A stretch of DNA of 54,720 nucleotides from Cryptobacterium sp. CAG:338 (GCA_000435475.1 FR896039.1:3637-58356), one strand, 5' to 3'. Positions 25,388 through 35,716 are shown, numbered from the stretch's first letter. The notes: generated by a model from the sequence alone, not told the origin. Numbers and translations are program-made.

Positions 25388-28300
25388 CTATATAGATTTC
25401 AAAATTGCCATGACAAATTTCGAAGCATCTTTCATTGCTTCTGGGTCGATATTCTCAACAATATCGTTTTCCGCTGAATAAAGCGCAGTATTACCATCGC
25501 CCATACCTGCTACCGTAAACGCCTGAATTCCTCGCGCCATCGCAACAGTCGCAGGAGTATCACGTCGTCCCAAAGGAGAAGTTCGATACGTTACCCCTGA
25601 GCGTTCACTTGCTTGACGAACAAAACGCTTAATACGCGAAGAAGGACGATAGGTTTTAAATGTCGAGCTTTCCTGCTCGATAATTGACAAGGTTCCAGCG
25701 CCAAGAGCCTCCAAATTTATGATCACGGCGCCTTTCATTTCATCTGCATGCTCATCCAAAAATGCAGTGATGCCCGAATGTGAATACTGCTCAGAACCAA
25801 GAGCAACGAACCAAACTTCTGTATCGATGTCAGGATGACGGAAGTTTTGCAGTTTGCGTAATTCGCGATTTATTTGCTCAGCAGTATCTCTGTCTCCATC
25901 CATGCGAACCGCAGGATTAACCTCAACCAAGTTGTCTTCACCCTCGGAGTATCCTTGATCCTCATACACATCCATAGATTCTTGAGAGTCGGATAAATCC
26001 ATTTCGGAACCGCGGCTCTTCTTTAAGCGGCTAAGCGAGAAAGCACCACCATTCCATCCTCGACGATTATCAAAATCTGTATCGTGATAATCAATATCAA
26101 CAAAACCATCGTTGTTTACTCGAGGAACCTGCGTAGTAGCTTGAGCATTGTCGGTTTCCTCCTGACGGAAACTTGACCAATCGCCTCGTGCCTTTCCTAC
26201 ACTGCGTGCATCATAGGAATCGTCTACGTCTACCCAGTCATTAACTGAAACTTCGTCTTGCTTATTCTTCTTTTTCTTTCGGAATTTACCAAACAGACGC
26301 CCCGCACGTGACTTAGGCATATCTACATAACCACGCCCTGCATAAGCACCCGTTTCGGTGTAGTCTTCGTCATAGGCAGAATCATCAGCATCGTCGATAT
26401 AGCGTTCTTCCGGATCAATATCCGCAACCAATTCATCTCCCACAGGAGCAAATGAGCCCGTAGCACCAACGGTGGAAAAAGAGCCTGTTGCTGAAACTGC
26501 AGAATTCTTGTTTGTTTCCTCACCCAGTGAAGGCAGATTCAAGCCAAAGGAATCCTTTTTATCTCCCTCGGTAGCAGTTGATTCAGCTCCATCAATTCGC
26601 GGCAACATATTTGAGAGAAGTGCCTTTGAACCTGCTTTGGTGCTTTCATTTGTTTCCGCCATAGGTGCGCGTTGCTTAGAACCTTCTGCTGCATTAGCGT
26701 GAGGCGCCATTACATCGGGCAAAACAATAACTTGCCGTTTTGGAGCATCTTTTTCTTCCTGCTGAGCATCCAAAGGTATTTGAGGAATCATAGATTCCAT
26801 ACCAACAATCGGAGAAGCAACTGGCGCCTCTTTATTTTCAGGAGCTGGTTCTATAACTGGCTCATGAGAGCTTGCTTCCTGAATTGCCTCTTGGATTCTC
26901 TCCGAAGATACCTTTTGTGTTTCTGCAGCATCTACACGCTGGTCAATAAAGTCTTGAGGCTCATATCCTGATACTCCATAGAAGGAAGATTCATCAAAAG
27001 CTTCCTCTTCAGAATATGCTTCTTCTTTCTCTTTTTCTTTATCCATGAACCGCGATACATCAATAGGAGATATAGCAGCTGTTTTGTTAGGTGCAGGAAC
27101 CTCAGGGACAGGAACCTCTTCTTGTACCGATGGTGTCTGTTTAAGAGGTTGTTCCTTTTCTAGCTGTTCGGTAGCACCTCCAGAAACAACGTCTCTCTGA
27201 CGAACGGGGCTCTCTAAATTGTCATCGAAAGAACCATCATATTCTGTAGAGGATACAGACTCCTCTTGTTTATGGTTAGCGATAGATTTCAAACGTGAAG
27301 TAAAAGAACGAGAAAGACCAGCTGCTTTACGCAAAGGCTGAGAACCGCCACGTCCTAATCCTGTGCGGCTCGAAGAAGGAATACTATTCTCTTCAGACTC
27401 GCCACCACTCTTCGTGTTTTCATCAGAGATATCGGAAGGAATAATTTCCTCGGAAGAAACAGTGATTCTTGATTCTTCTTTTTCTTCAACAGGAAGAACC
27501 ACGTTGTTTTTAGCTACTTCCTGTTTAGGAACATTCTCTTCAAAAGAGTCTTCTTGTTGTTCTGCTGGCAAATCTTTTACAGGCTGCGCAGAAACGACTG
27601 TTTCTTGCTGCTGCGCTGCTTGAATAGGGGTCTGTTCCTCCGCAGTAACTTCCATACTATTAAGCGCTGCCTGCGTTGAAGCAGAAATATGAGGCGCTTC
27701 AGTTAACTCAATTTCAGAACGAAGAGCTGCTAAACGAGAAGCTAACTCTGGGTTATCGCTCAAAGGTTGCTGTTCTTGAGCCTGCGCTTCTTTATATACT
27801 CTTTCAGCTTCCGCTTGACGCTGTCGTTCGTTTTGATTCTCCATCAAGTGTGCAGCGACAGTGTCAGCATAGCGAGAACGGGCAACTCTATGAGGCTGAC
27901 TTTCTTCAGGCTTGTTTTTCCTTGCTTTCGCCTGTGCAGCTTTCGCCCAAGCAGGCGTCTTATCCACCGACCCACTAAATGCTGTACTTGCTACTGCTGC
28001 ACCGTTATTAAGAGTCGATAAAGGCGCGGGACGCTCGAATGAAGAAGCAGGTATTTCTTCTGAACTTTCAGAAAGATTCTGTTCTCTTATTTCCATTCGC
28101 TGAGCATCTGCAGCTTGATTTTCTTCAAGTTCTCTATGTTCCACACGATCGCGAGGAGAAAGTTGCTCATCCGCTCTTGTGTCTGAATCGAAATTTTCCT
28201 CTTCCATGGAAACCATAGTGCGAAAACGACCTGGTTTTTCGGTTCTTACTTGAGGAGTTTCACTTACTTCAAAATGAACACTTGAAATAGCTTCTTCATC

Positions 28301-29284
28301 AACAGGTTCTAATCCTCCACCTTTGACCAAGCGCGAGGAAATATCAGTAACGGGAACCTTATCAGCAACAGGCTTTCCCGTTAATGCAGCAATGGCAGCC
28401 TTTGCAGCTGCAAGCGACTCCTGAGGATTCACCTGAGAATCATATTCAAGGGAAGCCCCTTCAGGCACGAGTCCCGCTTCACGAGCTGCCGATTCACCAT
28501 GAACATACGTACCTTCTTGCTTCGCACGCTCCATGGCTTCTTCGTTGCTTACCAATCCATTTCCTACCTGTCGCGCAACATCCAACAACACTGATACGCC
28601 TGCAGCATTATTATTAGCTGACTGACTATAAGGTGCAGCAAGATGAAGCGCTGCGCGAATTAAAGGGATAACAAAGAGTATTGCGCACACTACAAGCAGC
28701 ATGGTAATAATTGAAGACAAAGCCCCTGTATCGGTAGCAAACAGGGTCATGCGTAAAAATAAAAGCAATGTTGCAAGTGCTAAAGCAATTGCTGAAGCTT
28801 TTTGAATATAAGGTAAGATGCCCGCAAACGGTAATTCTTCTTCTTTAAGCACTTTTCCGGTGTCGTAATTCGCCACCAAAATAACTTTACGACGACGAGC
28901 TACTCCCCCTAGTGGAGTTGGCTGATATTTTGCCACTACATTTTGGCTAGCACCCGTACGTAAGAAACGAGACAAAACAGGCTTTTGAAATAATTCGCAG
29001 GCGAACAATGCCGTTGCTAACGCTACCGCAATAAAACACGGAATAACAGCAATAGGCAGAACAATGGATACGATAACAGCAACGAGCGCTACACCAAAAC
29101 AAACTAAACTAGGTATCAGATAGTTGGTAACACACTGAAAATCTTCGATCACTGCAGGAAATCCTGATTCCTTTTGGATTTCTTCCGCTAAATACAGTGC
29201 CGCTTGTTGTTCTTCTTCCGTTCCTGCTGGATGAGGACCGATCTCTTGAGATAGATGAACAATATCATCCATTATTTCAGCCAT
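25388..29284 (-). CDS. giant membrane M28-peptidase-like protein with a long disordered insertion
   Basis: 1298 residues from the ATG at 29284 (AAAGGGG upstream). Residues 1-243 begin like M28 aminopeptidases (EIGPHPAGTEEEQQAALYLAEEI), contain four membrane helices (about 54-75, 77-98, 163-183, 189-212), and reach the segments VILVANYDTG (134-143) and SANNNAAGVSVLLDVA. Residues about 245-1130 are low-complexity, acidic, Ser/Glu/Gln-rich with a basic patch (RLFGKFRKKKKNK). The last 165 residues resume the M28 fold (EVWFVALGSEQ, IINLEALG, RDTPATVAMARGIQAF). The HxD histidine is Asn139, the DDNxSG Asp is Asn, and the terminal His is absent, so the metal site looks lost: a probable pseudoenzyme. 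Likely follows the 436-residue gene in an operon. Confidence 0.75.
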   Translation of the reverse strand: MAEIMDDIVHLSQEIGPHPAGTEEEQQAALYLAEEIQKESGFPAVIEDFQCVTNYLIPSLVCFGVALVAVIVSIVLPIAVIPCFIAVALATALFACELFQKPVLSRFLRTGASQNVVAKYQPTPLGGVARRRKVILVANYDTGKVLKEEELPFAGILPYIQKASAIALALATLLLFLRMTLFATDTGALSSIITMLLVVCAILFVIPLIRAALHLAAPYSQSANNNAAGVSVLLDVARQVGNGLVSNEEAMERAKQEGTYVHGESAAREAGLVPEGASLEYDSQVNPQESLAAAKAAIAALTGKPVADKVPVTDISSRLVKGGGLEPVDEEAISSVHFEVSETPQVRTEKPGRFRTMVSMEEENFDSDTRADEQLSPRDRVEHRELEENQAADAQRMEIREQNLSESSEEIPASSFERPAPLSTLNNGAAVASTAFSGSVDKTPAWAKAAQAKARKNKPEESQPHRVARSRYADTVAAHLMENQNERQRQAEAERVYKEAQAQEQQPLSDNPELASRLAALRSEIELTEAPHISASTQAALNSMEVTAEEQTPIQAAQQQETVVSAQPVKDLPAEQQEDSFEENVPKQEVAKNNVVLPVEEKEESRITVSSEEIIPSDISDENTKSGGESEENSIPSSSRTGLGRGGSQPLRKAAGLSRSFTSRLKSIANHKQEESVSSTEYDGSFDDNLESPVRQRDVVSGGATEQLEKEQPLKQTPSVQEEVPVPEVPAPNKTAAISPIDVSRFMDKEKEKEEAYSEEEAFDESSFYGVSGYEPQDFIDQRVDAAETQKVSSERIQEAIQEASSHEPVIEPAPENKEAPVASPIVGMESMIPQIPLDAQQEEKDAPKRQVIVLPDVMAPHANAAEGSKQRAPMAETNESTKAGSKALLSNMLPRIDGAESTATEGDKKDSFGLNLPSLGEETNKNSAVSATGSFSTVGATGSFAPVGDELVADIDPEERYIDDADDSAYDEDYTETGAYAGRGYVDMPKSRAGRLFGKFRKKKKNKQDEVSVNDWVDVDDSYDARSVGKARGDWSSFRQEETDNAQATTQVPRVNNDGFVDIDYHDTDFDNRRGWNGGAFSLSRLKKSRGSEMDLSDSQESMDVYEDQGYSEGEDNLVEVNPAVRMDGDRDTAEQINRELRKLQNFRHPDIDTEVWFVALGSEQYSHSGITAFLDEHADEMKGAVIINLEALGAGTLSIIEQESSTFKTYRPSSRIKRFVRQASERSGVTYRTSPLGRRDTPATVAMARGIQAFTVAGMGDGNTALYSAENDIVENIDPEAMKDASKFVMAILKSI

Positions 29285-29474
29285 GAGAGCCCCTTTAATT
29301 ATGTTATGTGCGCTTACACGCTTCAAAGCTAATCAGTATACAGACCTTATAAGTATACGCCATTTATATACTTCGTCTTACAACACAGGTTATATATAAG
29401 CATCTTGGTTGAACCTGTTCGTCTATTTTTCACAATTTCGCTACACGAATCACTTTTTTACTTCATCAATACTT

Positions 29475-30785
29475 CTAAGATTGTTCGGTTCCCAGATACT
29501 CTCTTAAAAATGCATCGTGCGTTGCTGCGTCAGAGCGTGCATTTTCATACTCTTTAATAAGAGCATCTTGATTGGTGGCATAACTATCAACTACTAATTG
29601 CGTGAGATCAGAAGGAAGTTTTTCTGCCAGCGTAGTAGCTTCAGCATCAGCTTGGTTATAGGCATCGTTATGGGACTCTGCCGTTGACTTATCTTGAATT
29701 AAAATTGCTGCGTTTGAAGCAAGAGCTTCACCTGCTGCTTGACTTTTTAGGTCGAGGTACGCCAATAGATCATCAAAATTCGCTGAACTGTAATAATTCT
29801 GTGCGTCCTCAATATGTGATCGGGCTTCTTCAAACTGAGCTTTCGCAGCAGTAGTATATTCAGTCGATTGTGCAACGTTTTCTTCAGTGGTGTCTGAAAT
29901 TACTTGTGCTGACTGAACTAACAAAGCATTCCCTTCATCAATACAGCCCTGTGCTTGAGTAAGCGCATCAATTGCTTGTTTTGCTGCGATGTCATCATTG
30001 AGACGTTTTTCTGCGCAATCAAGCATTGTTTCACGGGAAACAATTGTAGCTAACACGTGATCAGCTGCCTCTTTATCATACTGAGAACCTTCTAATTCAT
30101 TACGCGCCTTCTGAGCATAGACTCGCGCAGAATCTAAATCCTCTCTAACTGAAGGCAGCTCGTTAAGGAGATTATTTGCCGTATTTACGGTTTCATCGTT
30201 GAAGCTTGTTTGGAAATAGTTATCAATCGAAACAGTTACCTCATCGCTTGCAGCAATAATTTCGCATGACTGATGCAACACACCAACACTGGTGCTGAGT
30301 TTAACCTGCTCCTGATAAAACCAGTATCCTCCTACCCCCAAAAAGGAAAGGCAGATAACTATTACTAAAGCAAGACTAAAACGACGGTATCGTTTACGAC
30401 GTCTCTGTCGATTTTTAATTTCCGCTTGAGATTCCGCCCCAAGAAAAGTTGAAGTTGAATTAGCAGCATTCTTCTTTGAGGTTGATTGAGATTTCTCTTG
30501 AAGAGCATGCGAAGCGGTAGAGGCATGAGAACTACCGTTGTTTCCTTTTTGCTTATGAAGTGATGCATAAAAAGGTGACTCATTCGATTCATTTCTTCTT
30601 GAGCGCCAGAGTTTAAATCTGCTTGGTTGCTCCTCTAAATTCGCTGCTTTTTGCTCCAACACATTAAGTGATAGCTCATTTGGCTTTCCTTGAGAGAATT
30701 CCTTTACGTGAAGAAATTTTTTCTCTTTCTGACCCAAGCCTCTTCCTGGCTGCTTTTTTCCTTTATGTTTCTTCTCTCTTACCAC
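29475..30785 (-). CDS. single-pass membrane protein with extracytoplasmic helical repeats
   Basis: 436 residues, no known family. A cytoplasmic, very basic and Ser/Asn/Gln-rich N-terminus (about 1-135) ends in RRRKRYRRF, then one membrane helix (about 136-158, LALVIVICLSFLGVGGYWF), and an extracytoplasmic part built of long helices with heptad-like Ala/Leu pattern (about 160-436). This resembles coiled-coil or TPR-like envelope proteins. It lies 61 bases after the DinG gene and 190 before the M28-like gene on the same strand, so the three may be one transcript. Two Cys, in QSCEIIAAS and LDCAEKRL, may form a disulfide. Confidence 0.65.
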   Translation of the reverse strand: MVREKKHKGKKQPGRGLGQKEKKFLHVKEFSQGKPNELSLNVLEQKAANLEEQPSRFKLWRSRRNESNESPFYASLHKQKGNNGSSHASTASHALQEKSQSTSKKNAANSTSTFLGAESQAEIKNRQRRRKRYRRFSLALVIVICLSFLGVGGYWFYQEQVKLSTSVGVLHQSCEIIAASDEVTVSIDNYFQTSFNDETVNTANNLLNELPSVREDLDSARVYAQKARNELEGSQYDKEAADHVLATIVSRETMLDCAEKRLNDDIAAKQAIDALTQAQGCIDEGNALLVQSAQVISDTTEENVAQSTEYTTAAKAQFEEARSHIEDAQNYYSSANFDDLLAYLDLKSQAAGEALASNAAILIQDKSTAESHNDAYNQADAEATTLAEKLPSDLTQLVVDSYATNQDALIKEYENARSDAATHDAFLREYLGTEQS

Positions 30786-30846
30786 GTAAATGCTCTCAGT
30801 TTCCCCTTAAAGAATTGCGCACTGCCTCTTACTTCTCTTTATCTAA

Positions 30847-33800
30847 CTAATTACCGTGATTCAAAAATACATCTTCAATAATTTCATCGCAGGTGAGATA
30901 AGAGATATTTTTACTTGGCAAAGAATTCAAGAATTTCTTACCGTAATACTTTGTTATCAGCCTTCGATCAGCAAGTACCACAATTCCTTTATCTGTTGCT
31001 GTTCGAATCAATCTTCCAACCGCCTGTTTTACCTCGATAACTGCTGAAGGCAGAGAATAATGAGCCCACGCTCGATCATCACGTTGCTGACGCTCACAGG
31101 AAAGTGGATCAGTCGGTAATCCAAAAGGAAGTTTAGGAATTACGACTCCTTTCAAGGTTGAACCGGGAGCATCGAAGCCCTCCCAAAAACTCTTAAGCGC
31201 AAAAAGACTTAAGTGTTCATCCTTAAGGAAATCATCCTTTAAACCTTTAACTGATACACCCCATTTTTGACACACAAGGCGCAAGTCATCTTCCTTGAGC
31301 GCTGGTTGAACTTTTCCGAAACACTGCTCCATTTCGCGTCTATTAGTAAAGAGAGTCAACAATGATCCCTTTTGCGCACGATGAAGCTTAATTAAGAAGG
31401 ACTCTAAAGCCTCTAAATAATGCGGATCCTGCGGTTCAGGAATATCGGTAGGAACGTAAATATGCATATTAGTATCGAAATCGAAACTGGATTCAACTTT
31501 CAATACTTCAGCACGTGATTCATCAGCTTCATTAAATCCTACCGCACGATTAAATGCGTCAAATTGCCCGTCTATCGATAGGGTTGCCGATGCATATACC
31601 ACACTTCGTGTTTCAGGATACAAAAACTCGTTAAGTGATTTACCGATATCAAGAGGCTGAACAGTAAATACCTCATCAAGCACACCCTTTGCTCTATTCA
31701 GACGCACCGAATACACGTTATTGTCGCTCTCATGGAAGAATATGATGTCAAACGTTTCGTATAGCTCTCTTAGTTCCAACGCAACAAGGGCAAGCTCACG
31801 CTGAGCACTAGAGGTATCATCCATCTGTTCGGCATACGCGACAAGATCACGAGTTGCTTTAATGAGTTTTTCTAACGTGTTATACAAAGAGCGAGCACAT
31901 TCTCTTACTCCTTGATATGTTTCACTCGTGCGAATTTCGCTGTTTAGCCATAAATCAAACCATTCATACCCTCGTGAACGCGATTTCTGATCAAACACAA
32001 GAAGATCTTTAGCGCTCAAACAGAATTCTTCCGCAGCGATCGAAAATGCCCCTGCAGTAGTTTCTGCTTTTGCGATCAAAGCGTCATAGAGCGCTTGTCC
32101 TTCCTCGGGAGCTTGAGCACTTCTTTTTACTCGGGTAAGTACGTTAACTGAAGCGGAATCAGCAGTTACACGCTTCACTAACGTCATAATTTCATTGCTC
32201 GAAGTAGACAACGAAAAGGCACGCCGAGCTTCTGCTTCAGCGCCATGAGCCTCGTCTACTACCCAATAGCGAATAGGAGGTAAAAGTCCTCCTTCAAATC
32301 GAGTATCCCAGAAAAGTAAGCTATGGTTAGTGACTACCACGTCGCAACGTTGGGCTTGTTCTCGTGCGCCATGAACAAAGCAAGATCGCCCAAAGAACGG
32401 ACATTTCCTTCTTAAACACTCAGCGCTTGATGTAGTGATGCGTTTTCGAGGAATTGCCCGATAATCTATTTTCAACGCATCGATATCATCGTAGTCACTC
32501 TGCACAATAAAAGAGAGAAGTGCTGCCAGAGATGGTGTTTGGTTAAGGGGCTGCTTTTTGTAAATGATTGTTTTTGGACCCTGGTTTATAAGGGTTTCAA
32601 CTTTCCTTAAACAGGGATAATGGTTAAAGCCTTTTAAAGGTGCATAGGTGATTCCTAAGGCACTTGACAGCAAGGGGAGTTCTTTGTGGACCAACTGATC
32701 TAACAGCGCATTTGTTTTAGTTGCAACTCCAACCGTTATTCCGTTTTCCTTTGCGGCATACACTAAGGGCACGAGATACGCCATAGATTTACCAACACCG
32801 GTTCCAGCCTCAACAGCTAGATTGCACGACTGAGAAATTGCCTTATGGACAGCTAATGCCATCTCCCGTTGTTCTTCACGCGTTTCATAGTCCTCATACA
32901 ATGTTCCAAGGAGGCCTTCTGGACTAAAGGCATGCGCAATTACTTCTTTATCTACAAAAGACAGTACGCGCGGCGCATTTATATTTTCCTGGTTACTATC
33001 TAAATCGTTTTCGGGATTCTGCTGGCTTTCCGCACTTTCCGCAGTTAAAGGAATAGTAGAAACAGCTATTTCTTGATTCTTATCTGCATATTCGGTATCT
33101 CCATTAACGACAGCTTCTCCAAATACCCCGCTAGCAGGACTATTTGCGTCGGGACGTACAGGGTTGAGATCTTCAGTTAATGTTTCTTTTCGATACTTAC
33201 GAAGATTATATGCGGATACTTCGGTTTGTTCCCATACTTCATGATCTGCTAAAGAACGGAAAACATACGCAGTGTTCCACTCCTCCACTTCGCTCATTTT
33301 TCCAATCGCGCAAATCAAAGACTGAGGAAGTGTTACTACCGCCGCCAACAATACGCGATACACCATACAAGTAGCAGCAACATCGTCATCGGCACGATGG
33401 GTTGATTCGGGACCCCCGAAAGCACGTACGAGATCCAATAATCGATGAGAAGTAAAGCGAGGAAGAGCAATTCGAGCTAAATCAAGAGAGTCGATCCATC
33501 TATTTTGCTTTAAGGGCTCGCCTGCAGGATTCTTAGTCACAAAAGTACGATCGAAATTTGCATTATGAGCAACTAGATCAGAATCTCCAACAAATTCGAC
33601 AAGTTTCTGAAGTGCCTCGTCAGGACTAGGGGCATCTTTCACGTCCTCGTCACTGATATTAGTGAGATGAGCAACATCCTCAGGAATTTGTTTACCAGGG
33701 TTAACAAATGTAATATACCATTCCGTAATTTCACCTTTAACCATACGAGCTGCCGCTATCTGAATCAACTCATCATGATTAAAAGAAAAACCCGTTGTTT

Positions 33801-33957
33801 CAGTATCAATTACTACTACATCTTCATCGAGAACACCGAAATCATGAGTTTTAGCATACTCAGCTAATCCATGATAACGATCAAGGGTTCTTTGGGGAGT
33901 ATTCTCTAAGATATAGGTATCTAGCGTTATTTGCTGTTGTGAGTTTTGTTTTTCCAT
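30847..33957 (-). CDS. exonuclease-DinG family helicase
   Basis: 1036 residues joining an N-terminal DnaQ/DEDDh exonuclease domain (VVIDTETTGFSFNHDE, VAHNANFDRTF, HRADDDVAAT) to a DinG/XPD-like superfamily 2 helicase. Helicase motifs: Walker A VEAGTGVGKSMAYLVPL, DEAH box WVVDEAHGAEAEA, motif VI KQAVGRLIRTATDKG. Four cysteines between motifs I and II (YPCLRK, ECLRRKCPFFGRSC) fit the iron-sulfur cluster of the XPD group. This is the Gram-positive fused DinG form. It acts in DNA repair, likely at stalled forks or R-loops (family knowledge). Confidence 0.92.
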   Translation of the reverse strand: MEKQNSQQQITLDTYILENTPQRTLDRYHGLAEYAKTHDFGVLDEDVVVIDTETTGFSFNHDELIQIAAARMVKGEITEWYITFVNPGKQIPEDVAHLTNISDEDVKDAPSPDEALQKLVEFVGDSDLVAHNANFDRTFVTKNPAGEPLKQNRWIDSLDLARIALPRFTSHRLLDLVRAFGGPESTHRADDDVAATCMVYRVLLAAVVTLPQSLICAIGKMSEVEEWNTAYVFRSLADHEVWEQTEVSAYNLRKYRKETLTEDLNPVRPDANSPASGVFGEAVVNGDTEYADKNQEIAVSTIPLTAESAESQQNPENDLDSNQENINAPRVLSFVDKEVIAHAFSPEGLLGTLYEDYETREEQREMALAVHKAISQSCNLAVEAGTGVGKSMAYLVPLVYAAKENGITVGVATKTNALLDQLVHKELPLLSSALGITYAPLKGFNHYPCLRKVETLINQGPKTIIYKKQPLNQTPSLAALLSFIVQSDYDDIDALKIDYRAIPRKRITTSSAECLRRKCPFFGRSCFVHGAREQAQRCDVVVTNHSLLFWDTRFEGGLLPPIRYWVVDEAHGAEAEARRAFSLSTSSNEIMTLVKRVTADSASVNVLTRVKRSAQAPEEGQALYDALIAKAETTAGAFSIAAEEFCLSAKDLLVFDQKSRSRGYEWFDLWLNSEIRTSETYQGVRECARSLYNTLEKLIKATRDLVAYAEQMDDTSSAQRELALVALELRELYETFDIIFFHESDNNVYSVRLNRAKGVLDEVFTVQPLDIGKSLNEFLYPETRSVVYASATLSIDGQFDAFNRAVGFNEADESRAEVLKVESSFDFDTNMHIYVPTDIPEPQDPHYLEALESFLIKLHRAQKGSLLTLFTNRREMEQCFGKVQPALKEDDLRLVCQKWGVSVKGLKDDFLKDEHLSLFALKSFWEGFDAPGSTLKGVVIPKLPFGLPTDPLSCERQQRDDRAWAHYSLPSAVIEVKQAVGRLIRTATDKGIVVLADRRLITKYYGKKFLNSLPSKNISYLTCDEIIEDVFLNHGN

Positions 33958-34021
33958 GGCAGTAAGATTATCATTTATAAAATTCAGTACGATCTTAATA
34001 TTTATATTTATAGGAGAAACT

Positions 34022-34666
34022 ATGGCAAAGATTGGCTACTTCGCAACTTATGCGCGATTCGATACAGTCGACAAAGAAGCAGCTGCCGCGTTTTTAGGAG
34101 CCGATAATATCGTAGGTGACACCTTTACGGTTGATCACGAAATTACTCCTGATTCAAATAAAGCATGGATTGTTAATCCTTTCGGTAAAAAAATGGGCTA
34201 TTTAAGTCCAAAGGTTGCTGAACAAGTTGATCTTTGTAAAGCAAAAGGTTGGAACACTGTTGCTATCTTAGCGCTCGTTGCTTTTTCTGAACAACCTGAA
34301 CCTGGATTATATTGGGGTGAGGTTGTAATCATTTCCTACGATCCTGCATATGAATCTGCTTTTTCTACTTTCGTGGAAGGAATTAGAAAACAAATTAGTA
34401 AAGGGGTTAGACCTAAGGTTAAACTTGGTCCAGATTCACTGCAGAAAATTATTGACACTCAGGGCGTTTGGCTTCCTAGCGATCGTGTTGCTTTACCTAA
34501 AAAAGAAAAAGGGACCGCTTGGGTTAAAACTGAACGTTCCGGCACTGAAGCACTTGTTGAGCAAGCAAGAAAAGGTAATATAGGGTGCACTATTGCGAGC
34601 TGGATTTTCCTTTTAGCACTTGTTGCTCTTTTGGTTTTCGGCCTCCACTCTTGTGGGTTATTCTAA
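34022..34666 (+). CDS. tail-anchored protein of unknown function (possible HIRAN-like domain)
   Basis: 214 residues from the ATG at 34022 (TAGGAGAAA upstream; the in-frame upstream extension lacks an SD). No named family recognised. The cytoplasmic region ends in a membrane helix of about 25 residues (CTIASWIFLLALVALLVFGL) near the C-terminus, so it is a tail-anchored or C-terminal anchored protein. The segment NKAWIVNPFGKKMGYLSPKVAEQV resembles HIRAN domains, which bind single-stranded DNA ends, but the match is weak. It is divergent from the DinG gene. Confidence 0.6.
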   Translation: MAKIGYFATYARFDTVDKEAAAAFLGADNIVGDTFTVDHEITPDSNKAWIVNPFGKKMGYLSPKVAEQVDLCKAKGWNTVAILALVAFSEQPEPGLYWGEVVIISYDPAYESAFSTFVEGIRKQISKGVRPKVKLGPDSLQKIIDTQGVWLPSDRVALPKKEKGTAWVKTERSGTEALVEQARKGNIGCTIASWIFLLALVALLVFGLHSCGLF

Positions 34667-34744
34667 GAATTAGCTTTATCGTTACATCACCCTCGTGTCT
34701 GCTTACTTTAGATATTCTCTTTTCAAATATTTTCTACCTTAATT

Positions 34745-34782
34745 TCAGGCACCTTATCCTAATGAAGGTGCCTGATTTTTAT
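34745..34782 (+). terminator. rho-independent terminator after the tail-anchored gene
   Basis: TCAGGCACCTT and AAGGTGCCTGA form an 11-pair stem with a 9-base loop, followed by TTTTT. It overlaps the stop codon of the convergent ddl gene at 34754, so the same stretch ends both genes. Confidence 0.85.
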
Positions 34783-35716
34783 CTAACGCCTCAAATACCA
34801 TATTGGTACATAACTGCTCAAAAGTTATTCCGCTTACTTTAGCTGCATCTGGCAATAACGAAGTAGGAGTCATTCCTGGTAACGTATTAGTTTCCAGAAC
34901 CCAAAACTTACCCGTTTCATCCTGAATTAAATCTGTTCTTGAAACACCCTGACATCCCAAAACTTGATGCGCTTTTAGGGCAAGCTCTTGAGCCTCTTTT
35001 GTTTCCTTATCGCTTAAAGGTGCAGGACAAATATGCTGAGATCCTCCTTCAGCATATTTTGATTCGTAGTCATAAAATTCATTGACGGGAATAATTTTTA
35101 TCACAGGAAGCGCCTGTGGGTTATCGCTTCCTAAAACGCCCACGGTAAATTCGCTTCCACTAATAAATGTTTCTACAAAAGCTGACGAATCAACAGTGAA
35201 TACCTTCTCCACCGCTTGAGTAACATCCTCTTCAGTATTACAGATATACACCCCAAGAGCACTACCTTCGGTTGCCGCTTTAACAACACAAGGAAGTCCT
35301 ACCTGAGAGATTATTTCCTCGCTTGAAGTGTGAGGGGTATTTAATTTCATAGACCCAGGAGTTGGAATTTGAGCTTCACGATAGAAGAATTTTGAAGTGA
35401 TTTTATTCACGGCAGTTGCACTCGCCCAAACTCCTGAACCGGTATAAGGAATTCCCACCGTTTCAAGGAATCCTTGAATAGTGCCGTCTTCTCCCCCTTT
35501 ACCGTGTAAAGCCAAAAACGCCACATCGAAAGTATTCGTAACTAAGGTTTTGAGATCCTCTTTATTTGATGGATCAAGCAATGTTACTTGAAACCCTACG
35601 GCTTTTAATGCTTGTTCAACACTTTTACCCGAAGATAAAGAAACAGCTCTTTCGCCACTTTTTCCACCAGCTAGTAAAGCAACTTTGATCGAATCAGGCT
35701 TACGTTGAGAGGACAT
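34754..35716 (-). CDS. ddl: D-alanine--D-alanine ligase
   Basis: ATP-grasp ligase making the D-Ala-D-Ala dipeptide for peptidoglycan; 320 residues from the ATG at 35716. Family motifs: VALLAGGKSGERAVSLSSG, LHGKGGEDGTIQGFLE, VVKAATEGSALGVYI, LETNTLPGMTPTSLLPDAA. A 41-codon in-frame extension upstream has no SD or family match and is left out. It is a single gene, divergent from rlmN. Confidence 0.95.
   Translation of the reverse strand: MSSQRKPDSIKVALLAGGKSGERAVSLSSGKSVEQALKAVGFQVTLLDPSNKEDLKTLVTNTFDVAFLALHGKGGEDGTIQGFLETVGIPYTGSGVWASATAVNKITSKFFYREAQIPTPGSMKLNTPHTSSEEIISQVGLPCVVKAATEGSALGVYICNTEEDVTQAVEKVFTVDSSAFVETFISGSEFTVGVLGSDNPQALPVIKIIPVNEFYDYESKYAEGGSQHICPAPLSDKETKEAQELALKAHQVLGCQGVSRTDLIQDETGKFWVLETNTLPGMTPTSLLPDAAKVSGITFEQLCTNMVFEALDKNQAPSLG

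Noticed and set aside
25882..28552. Frameshift or fusion of two separate genes in the M28-like ORF
   Set aside because: One frame is open throughout and both ends complement each other as halves of a single M28 fold.
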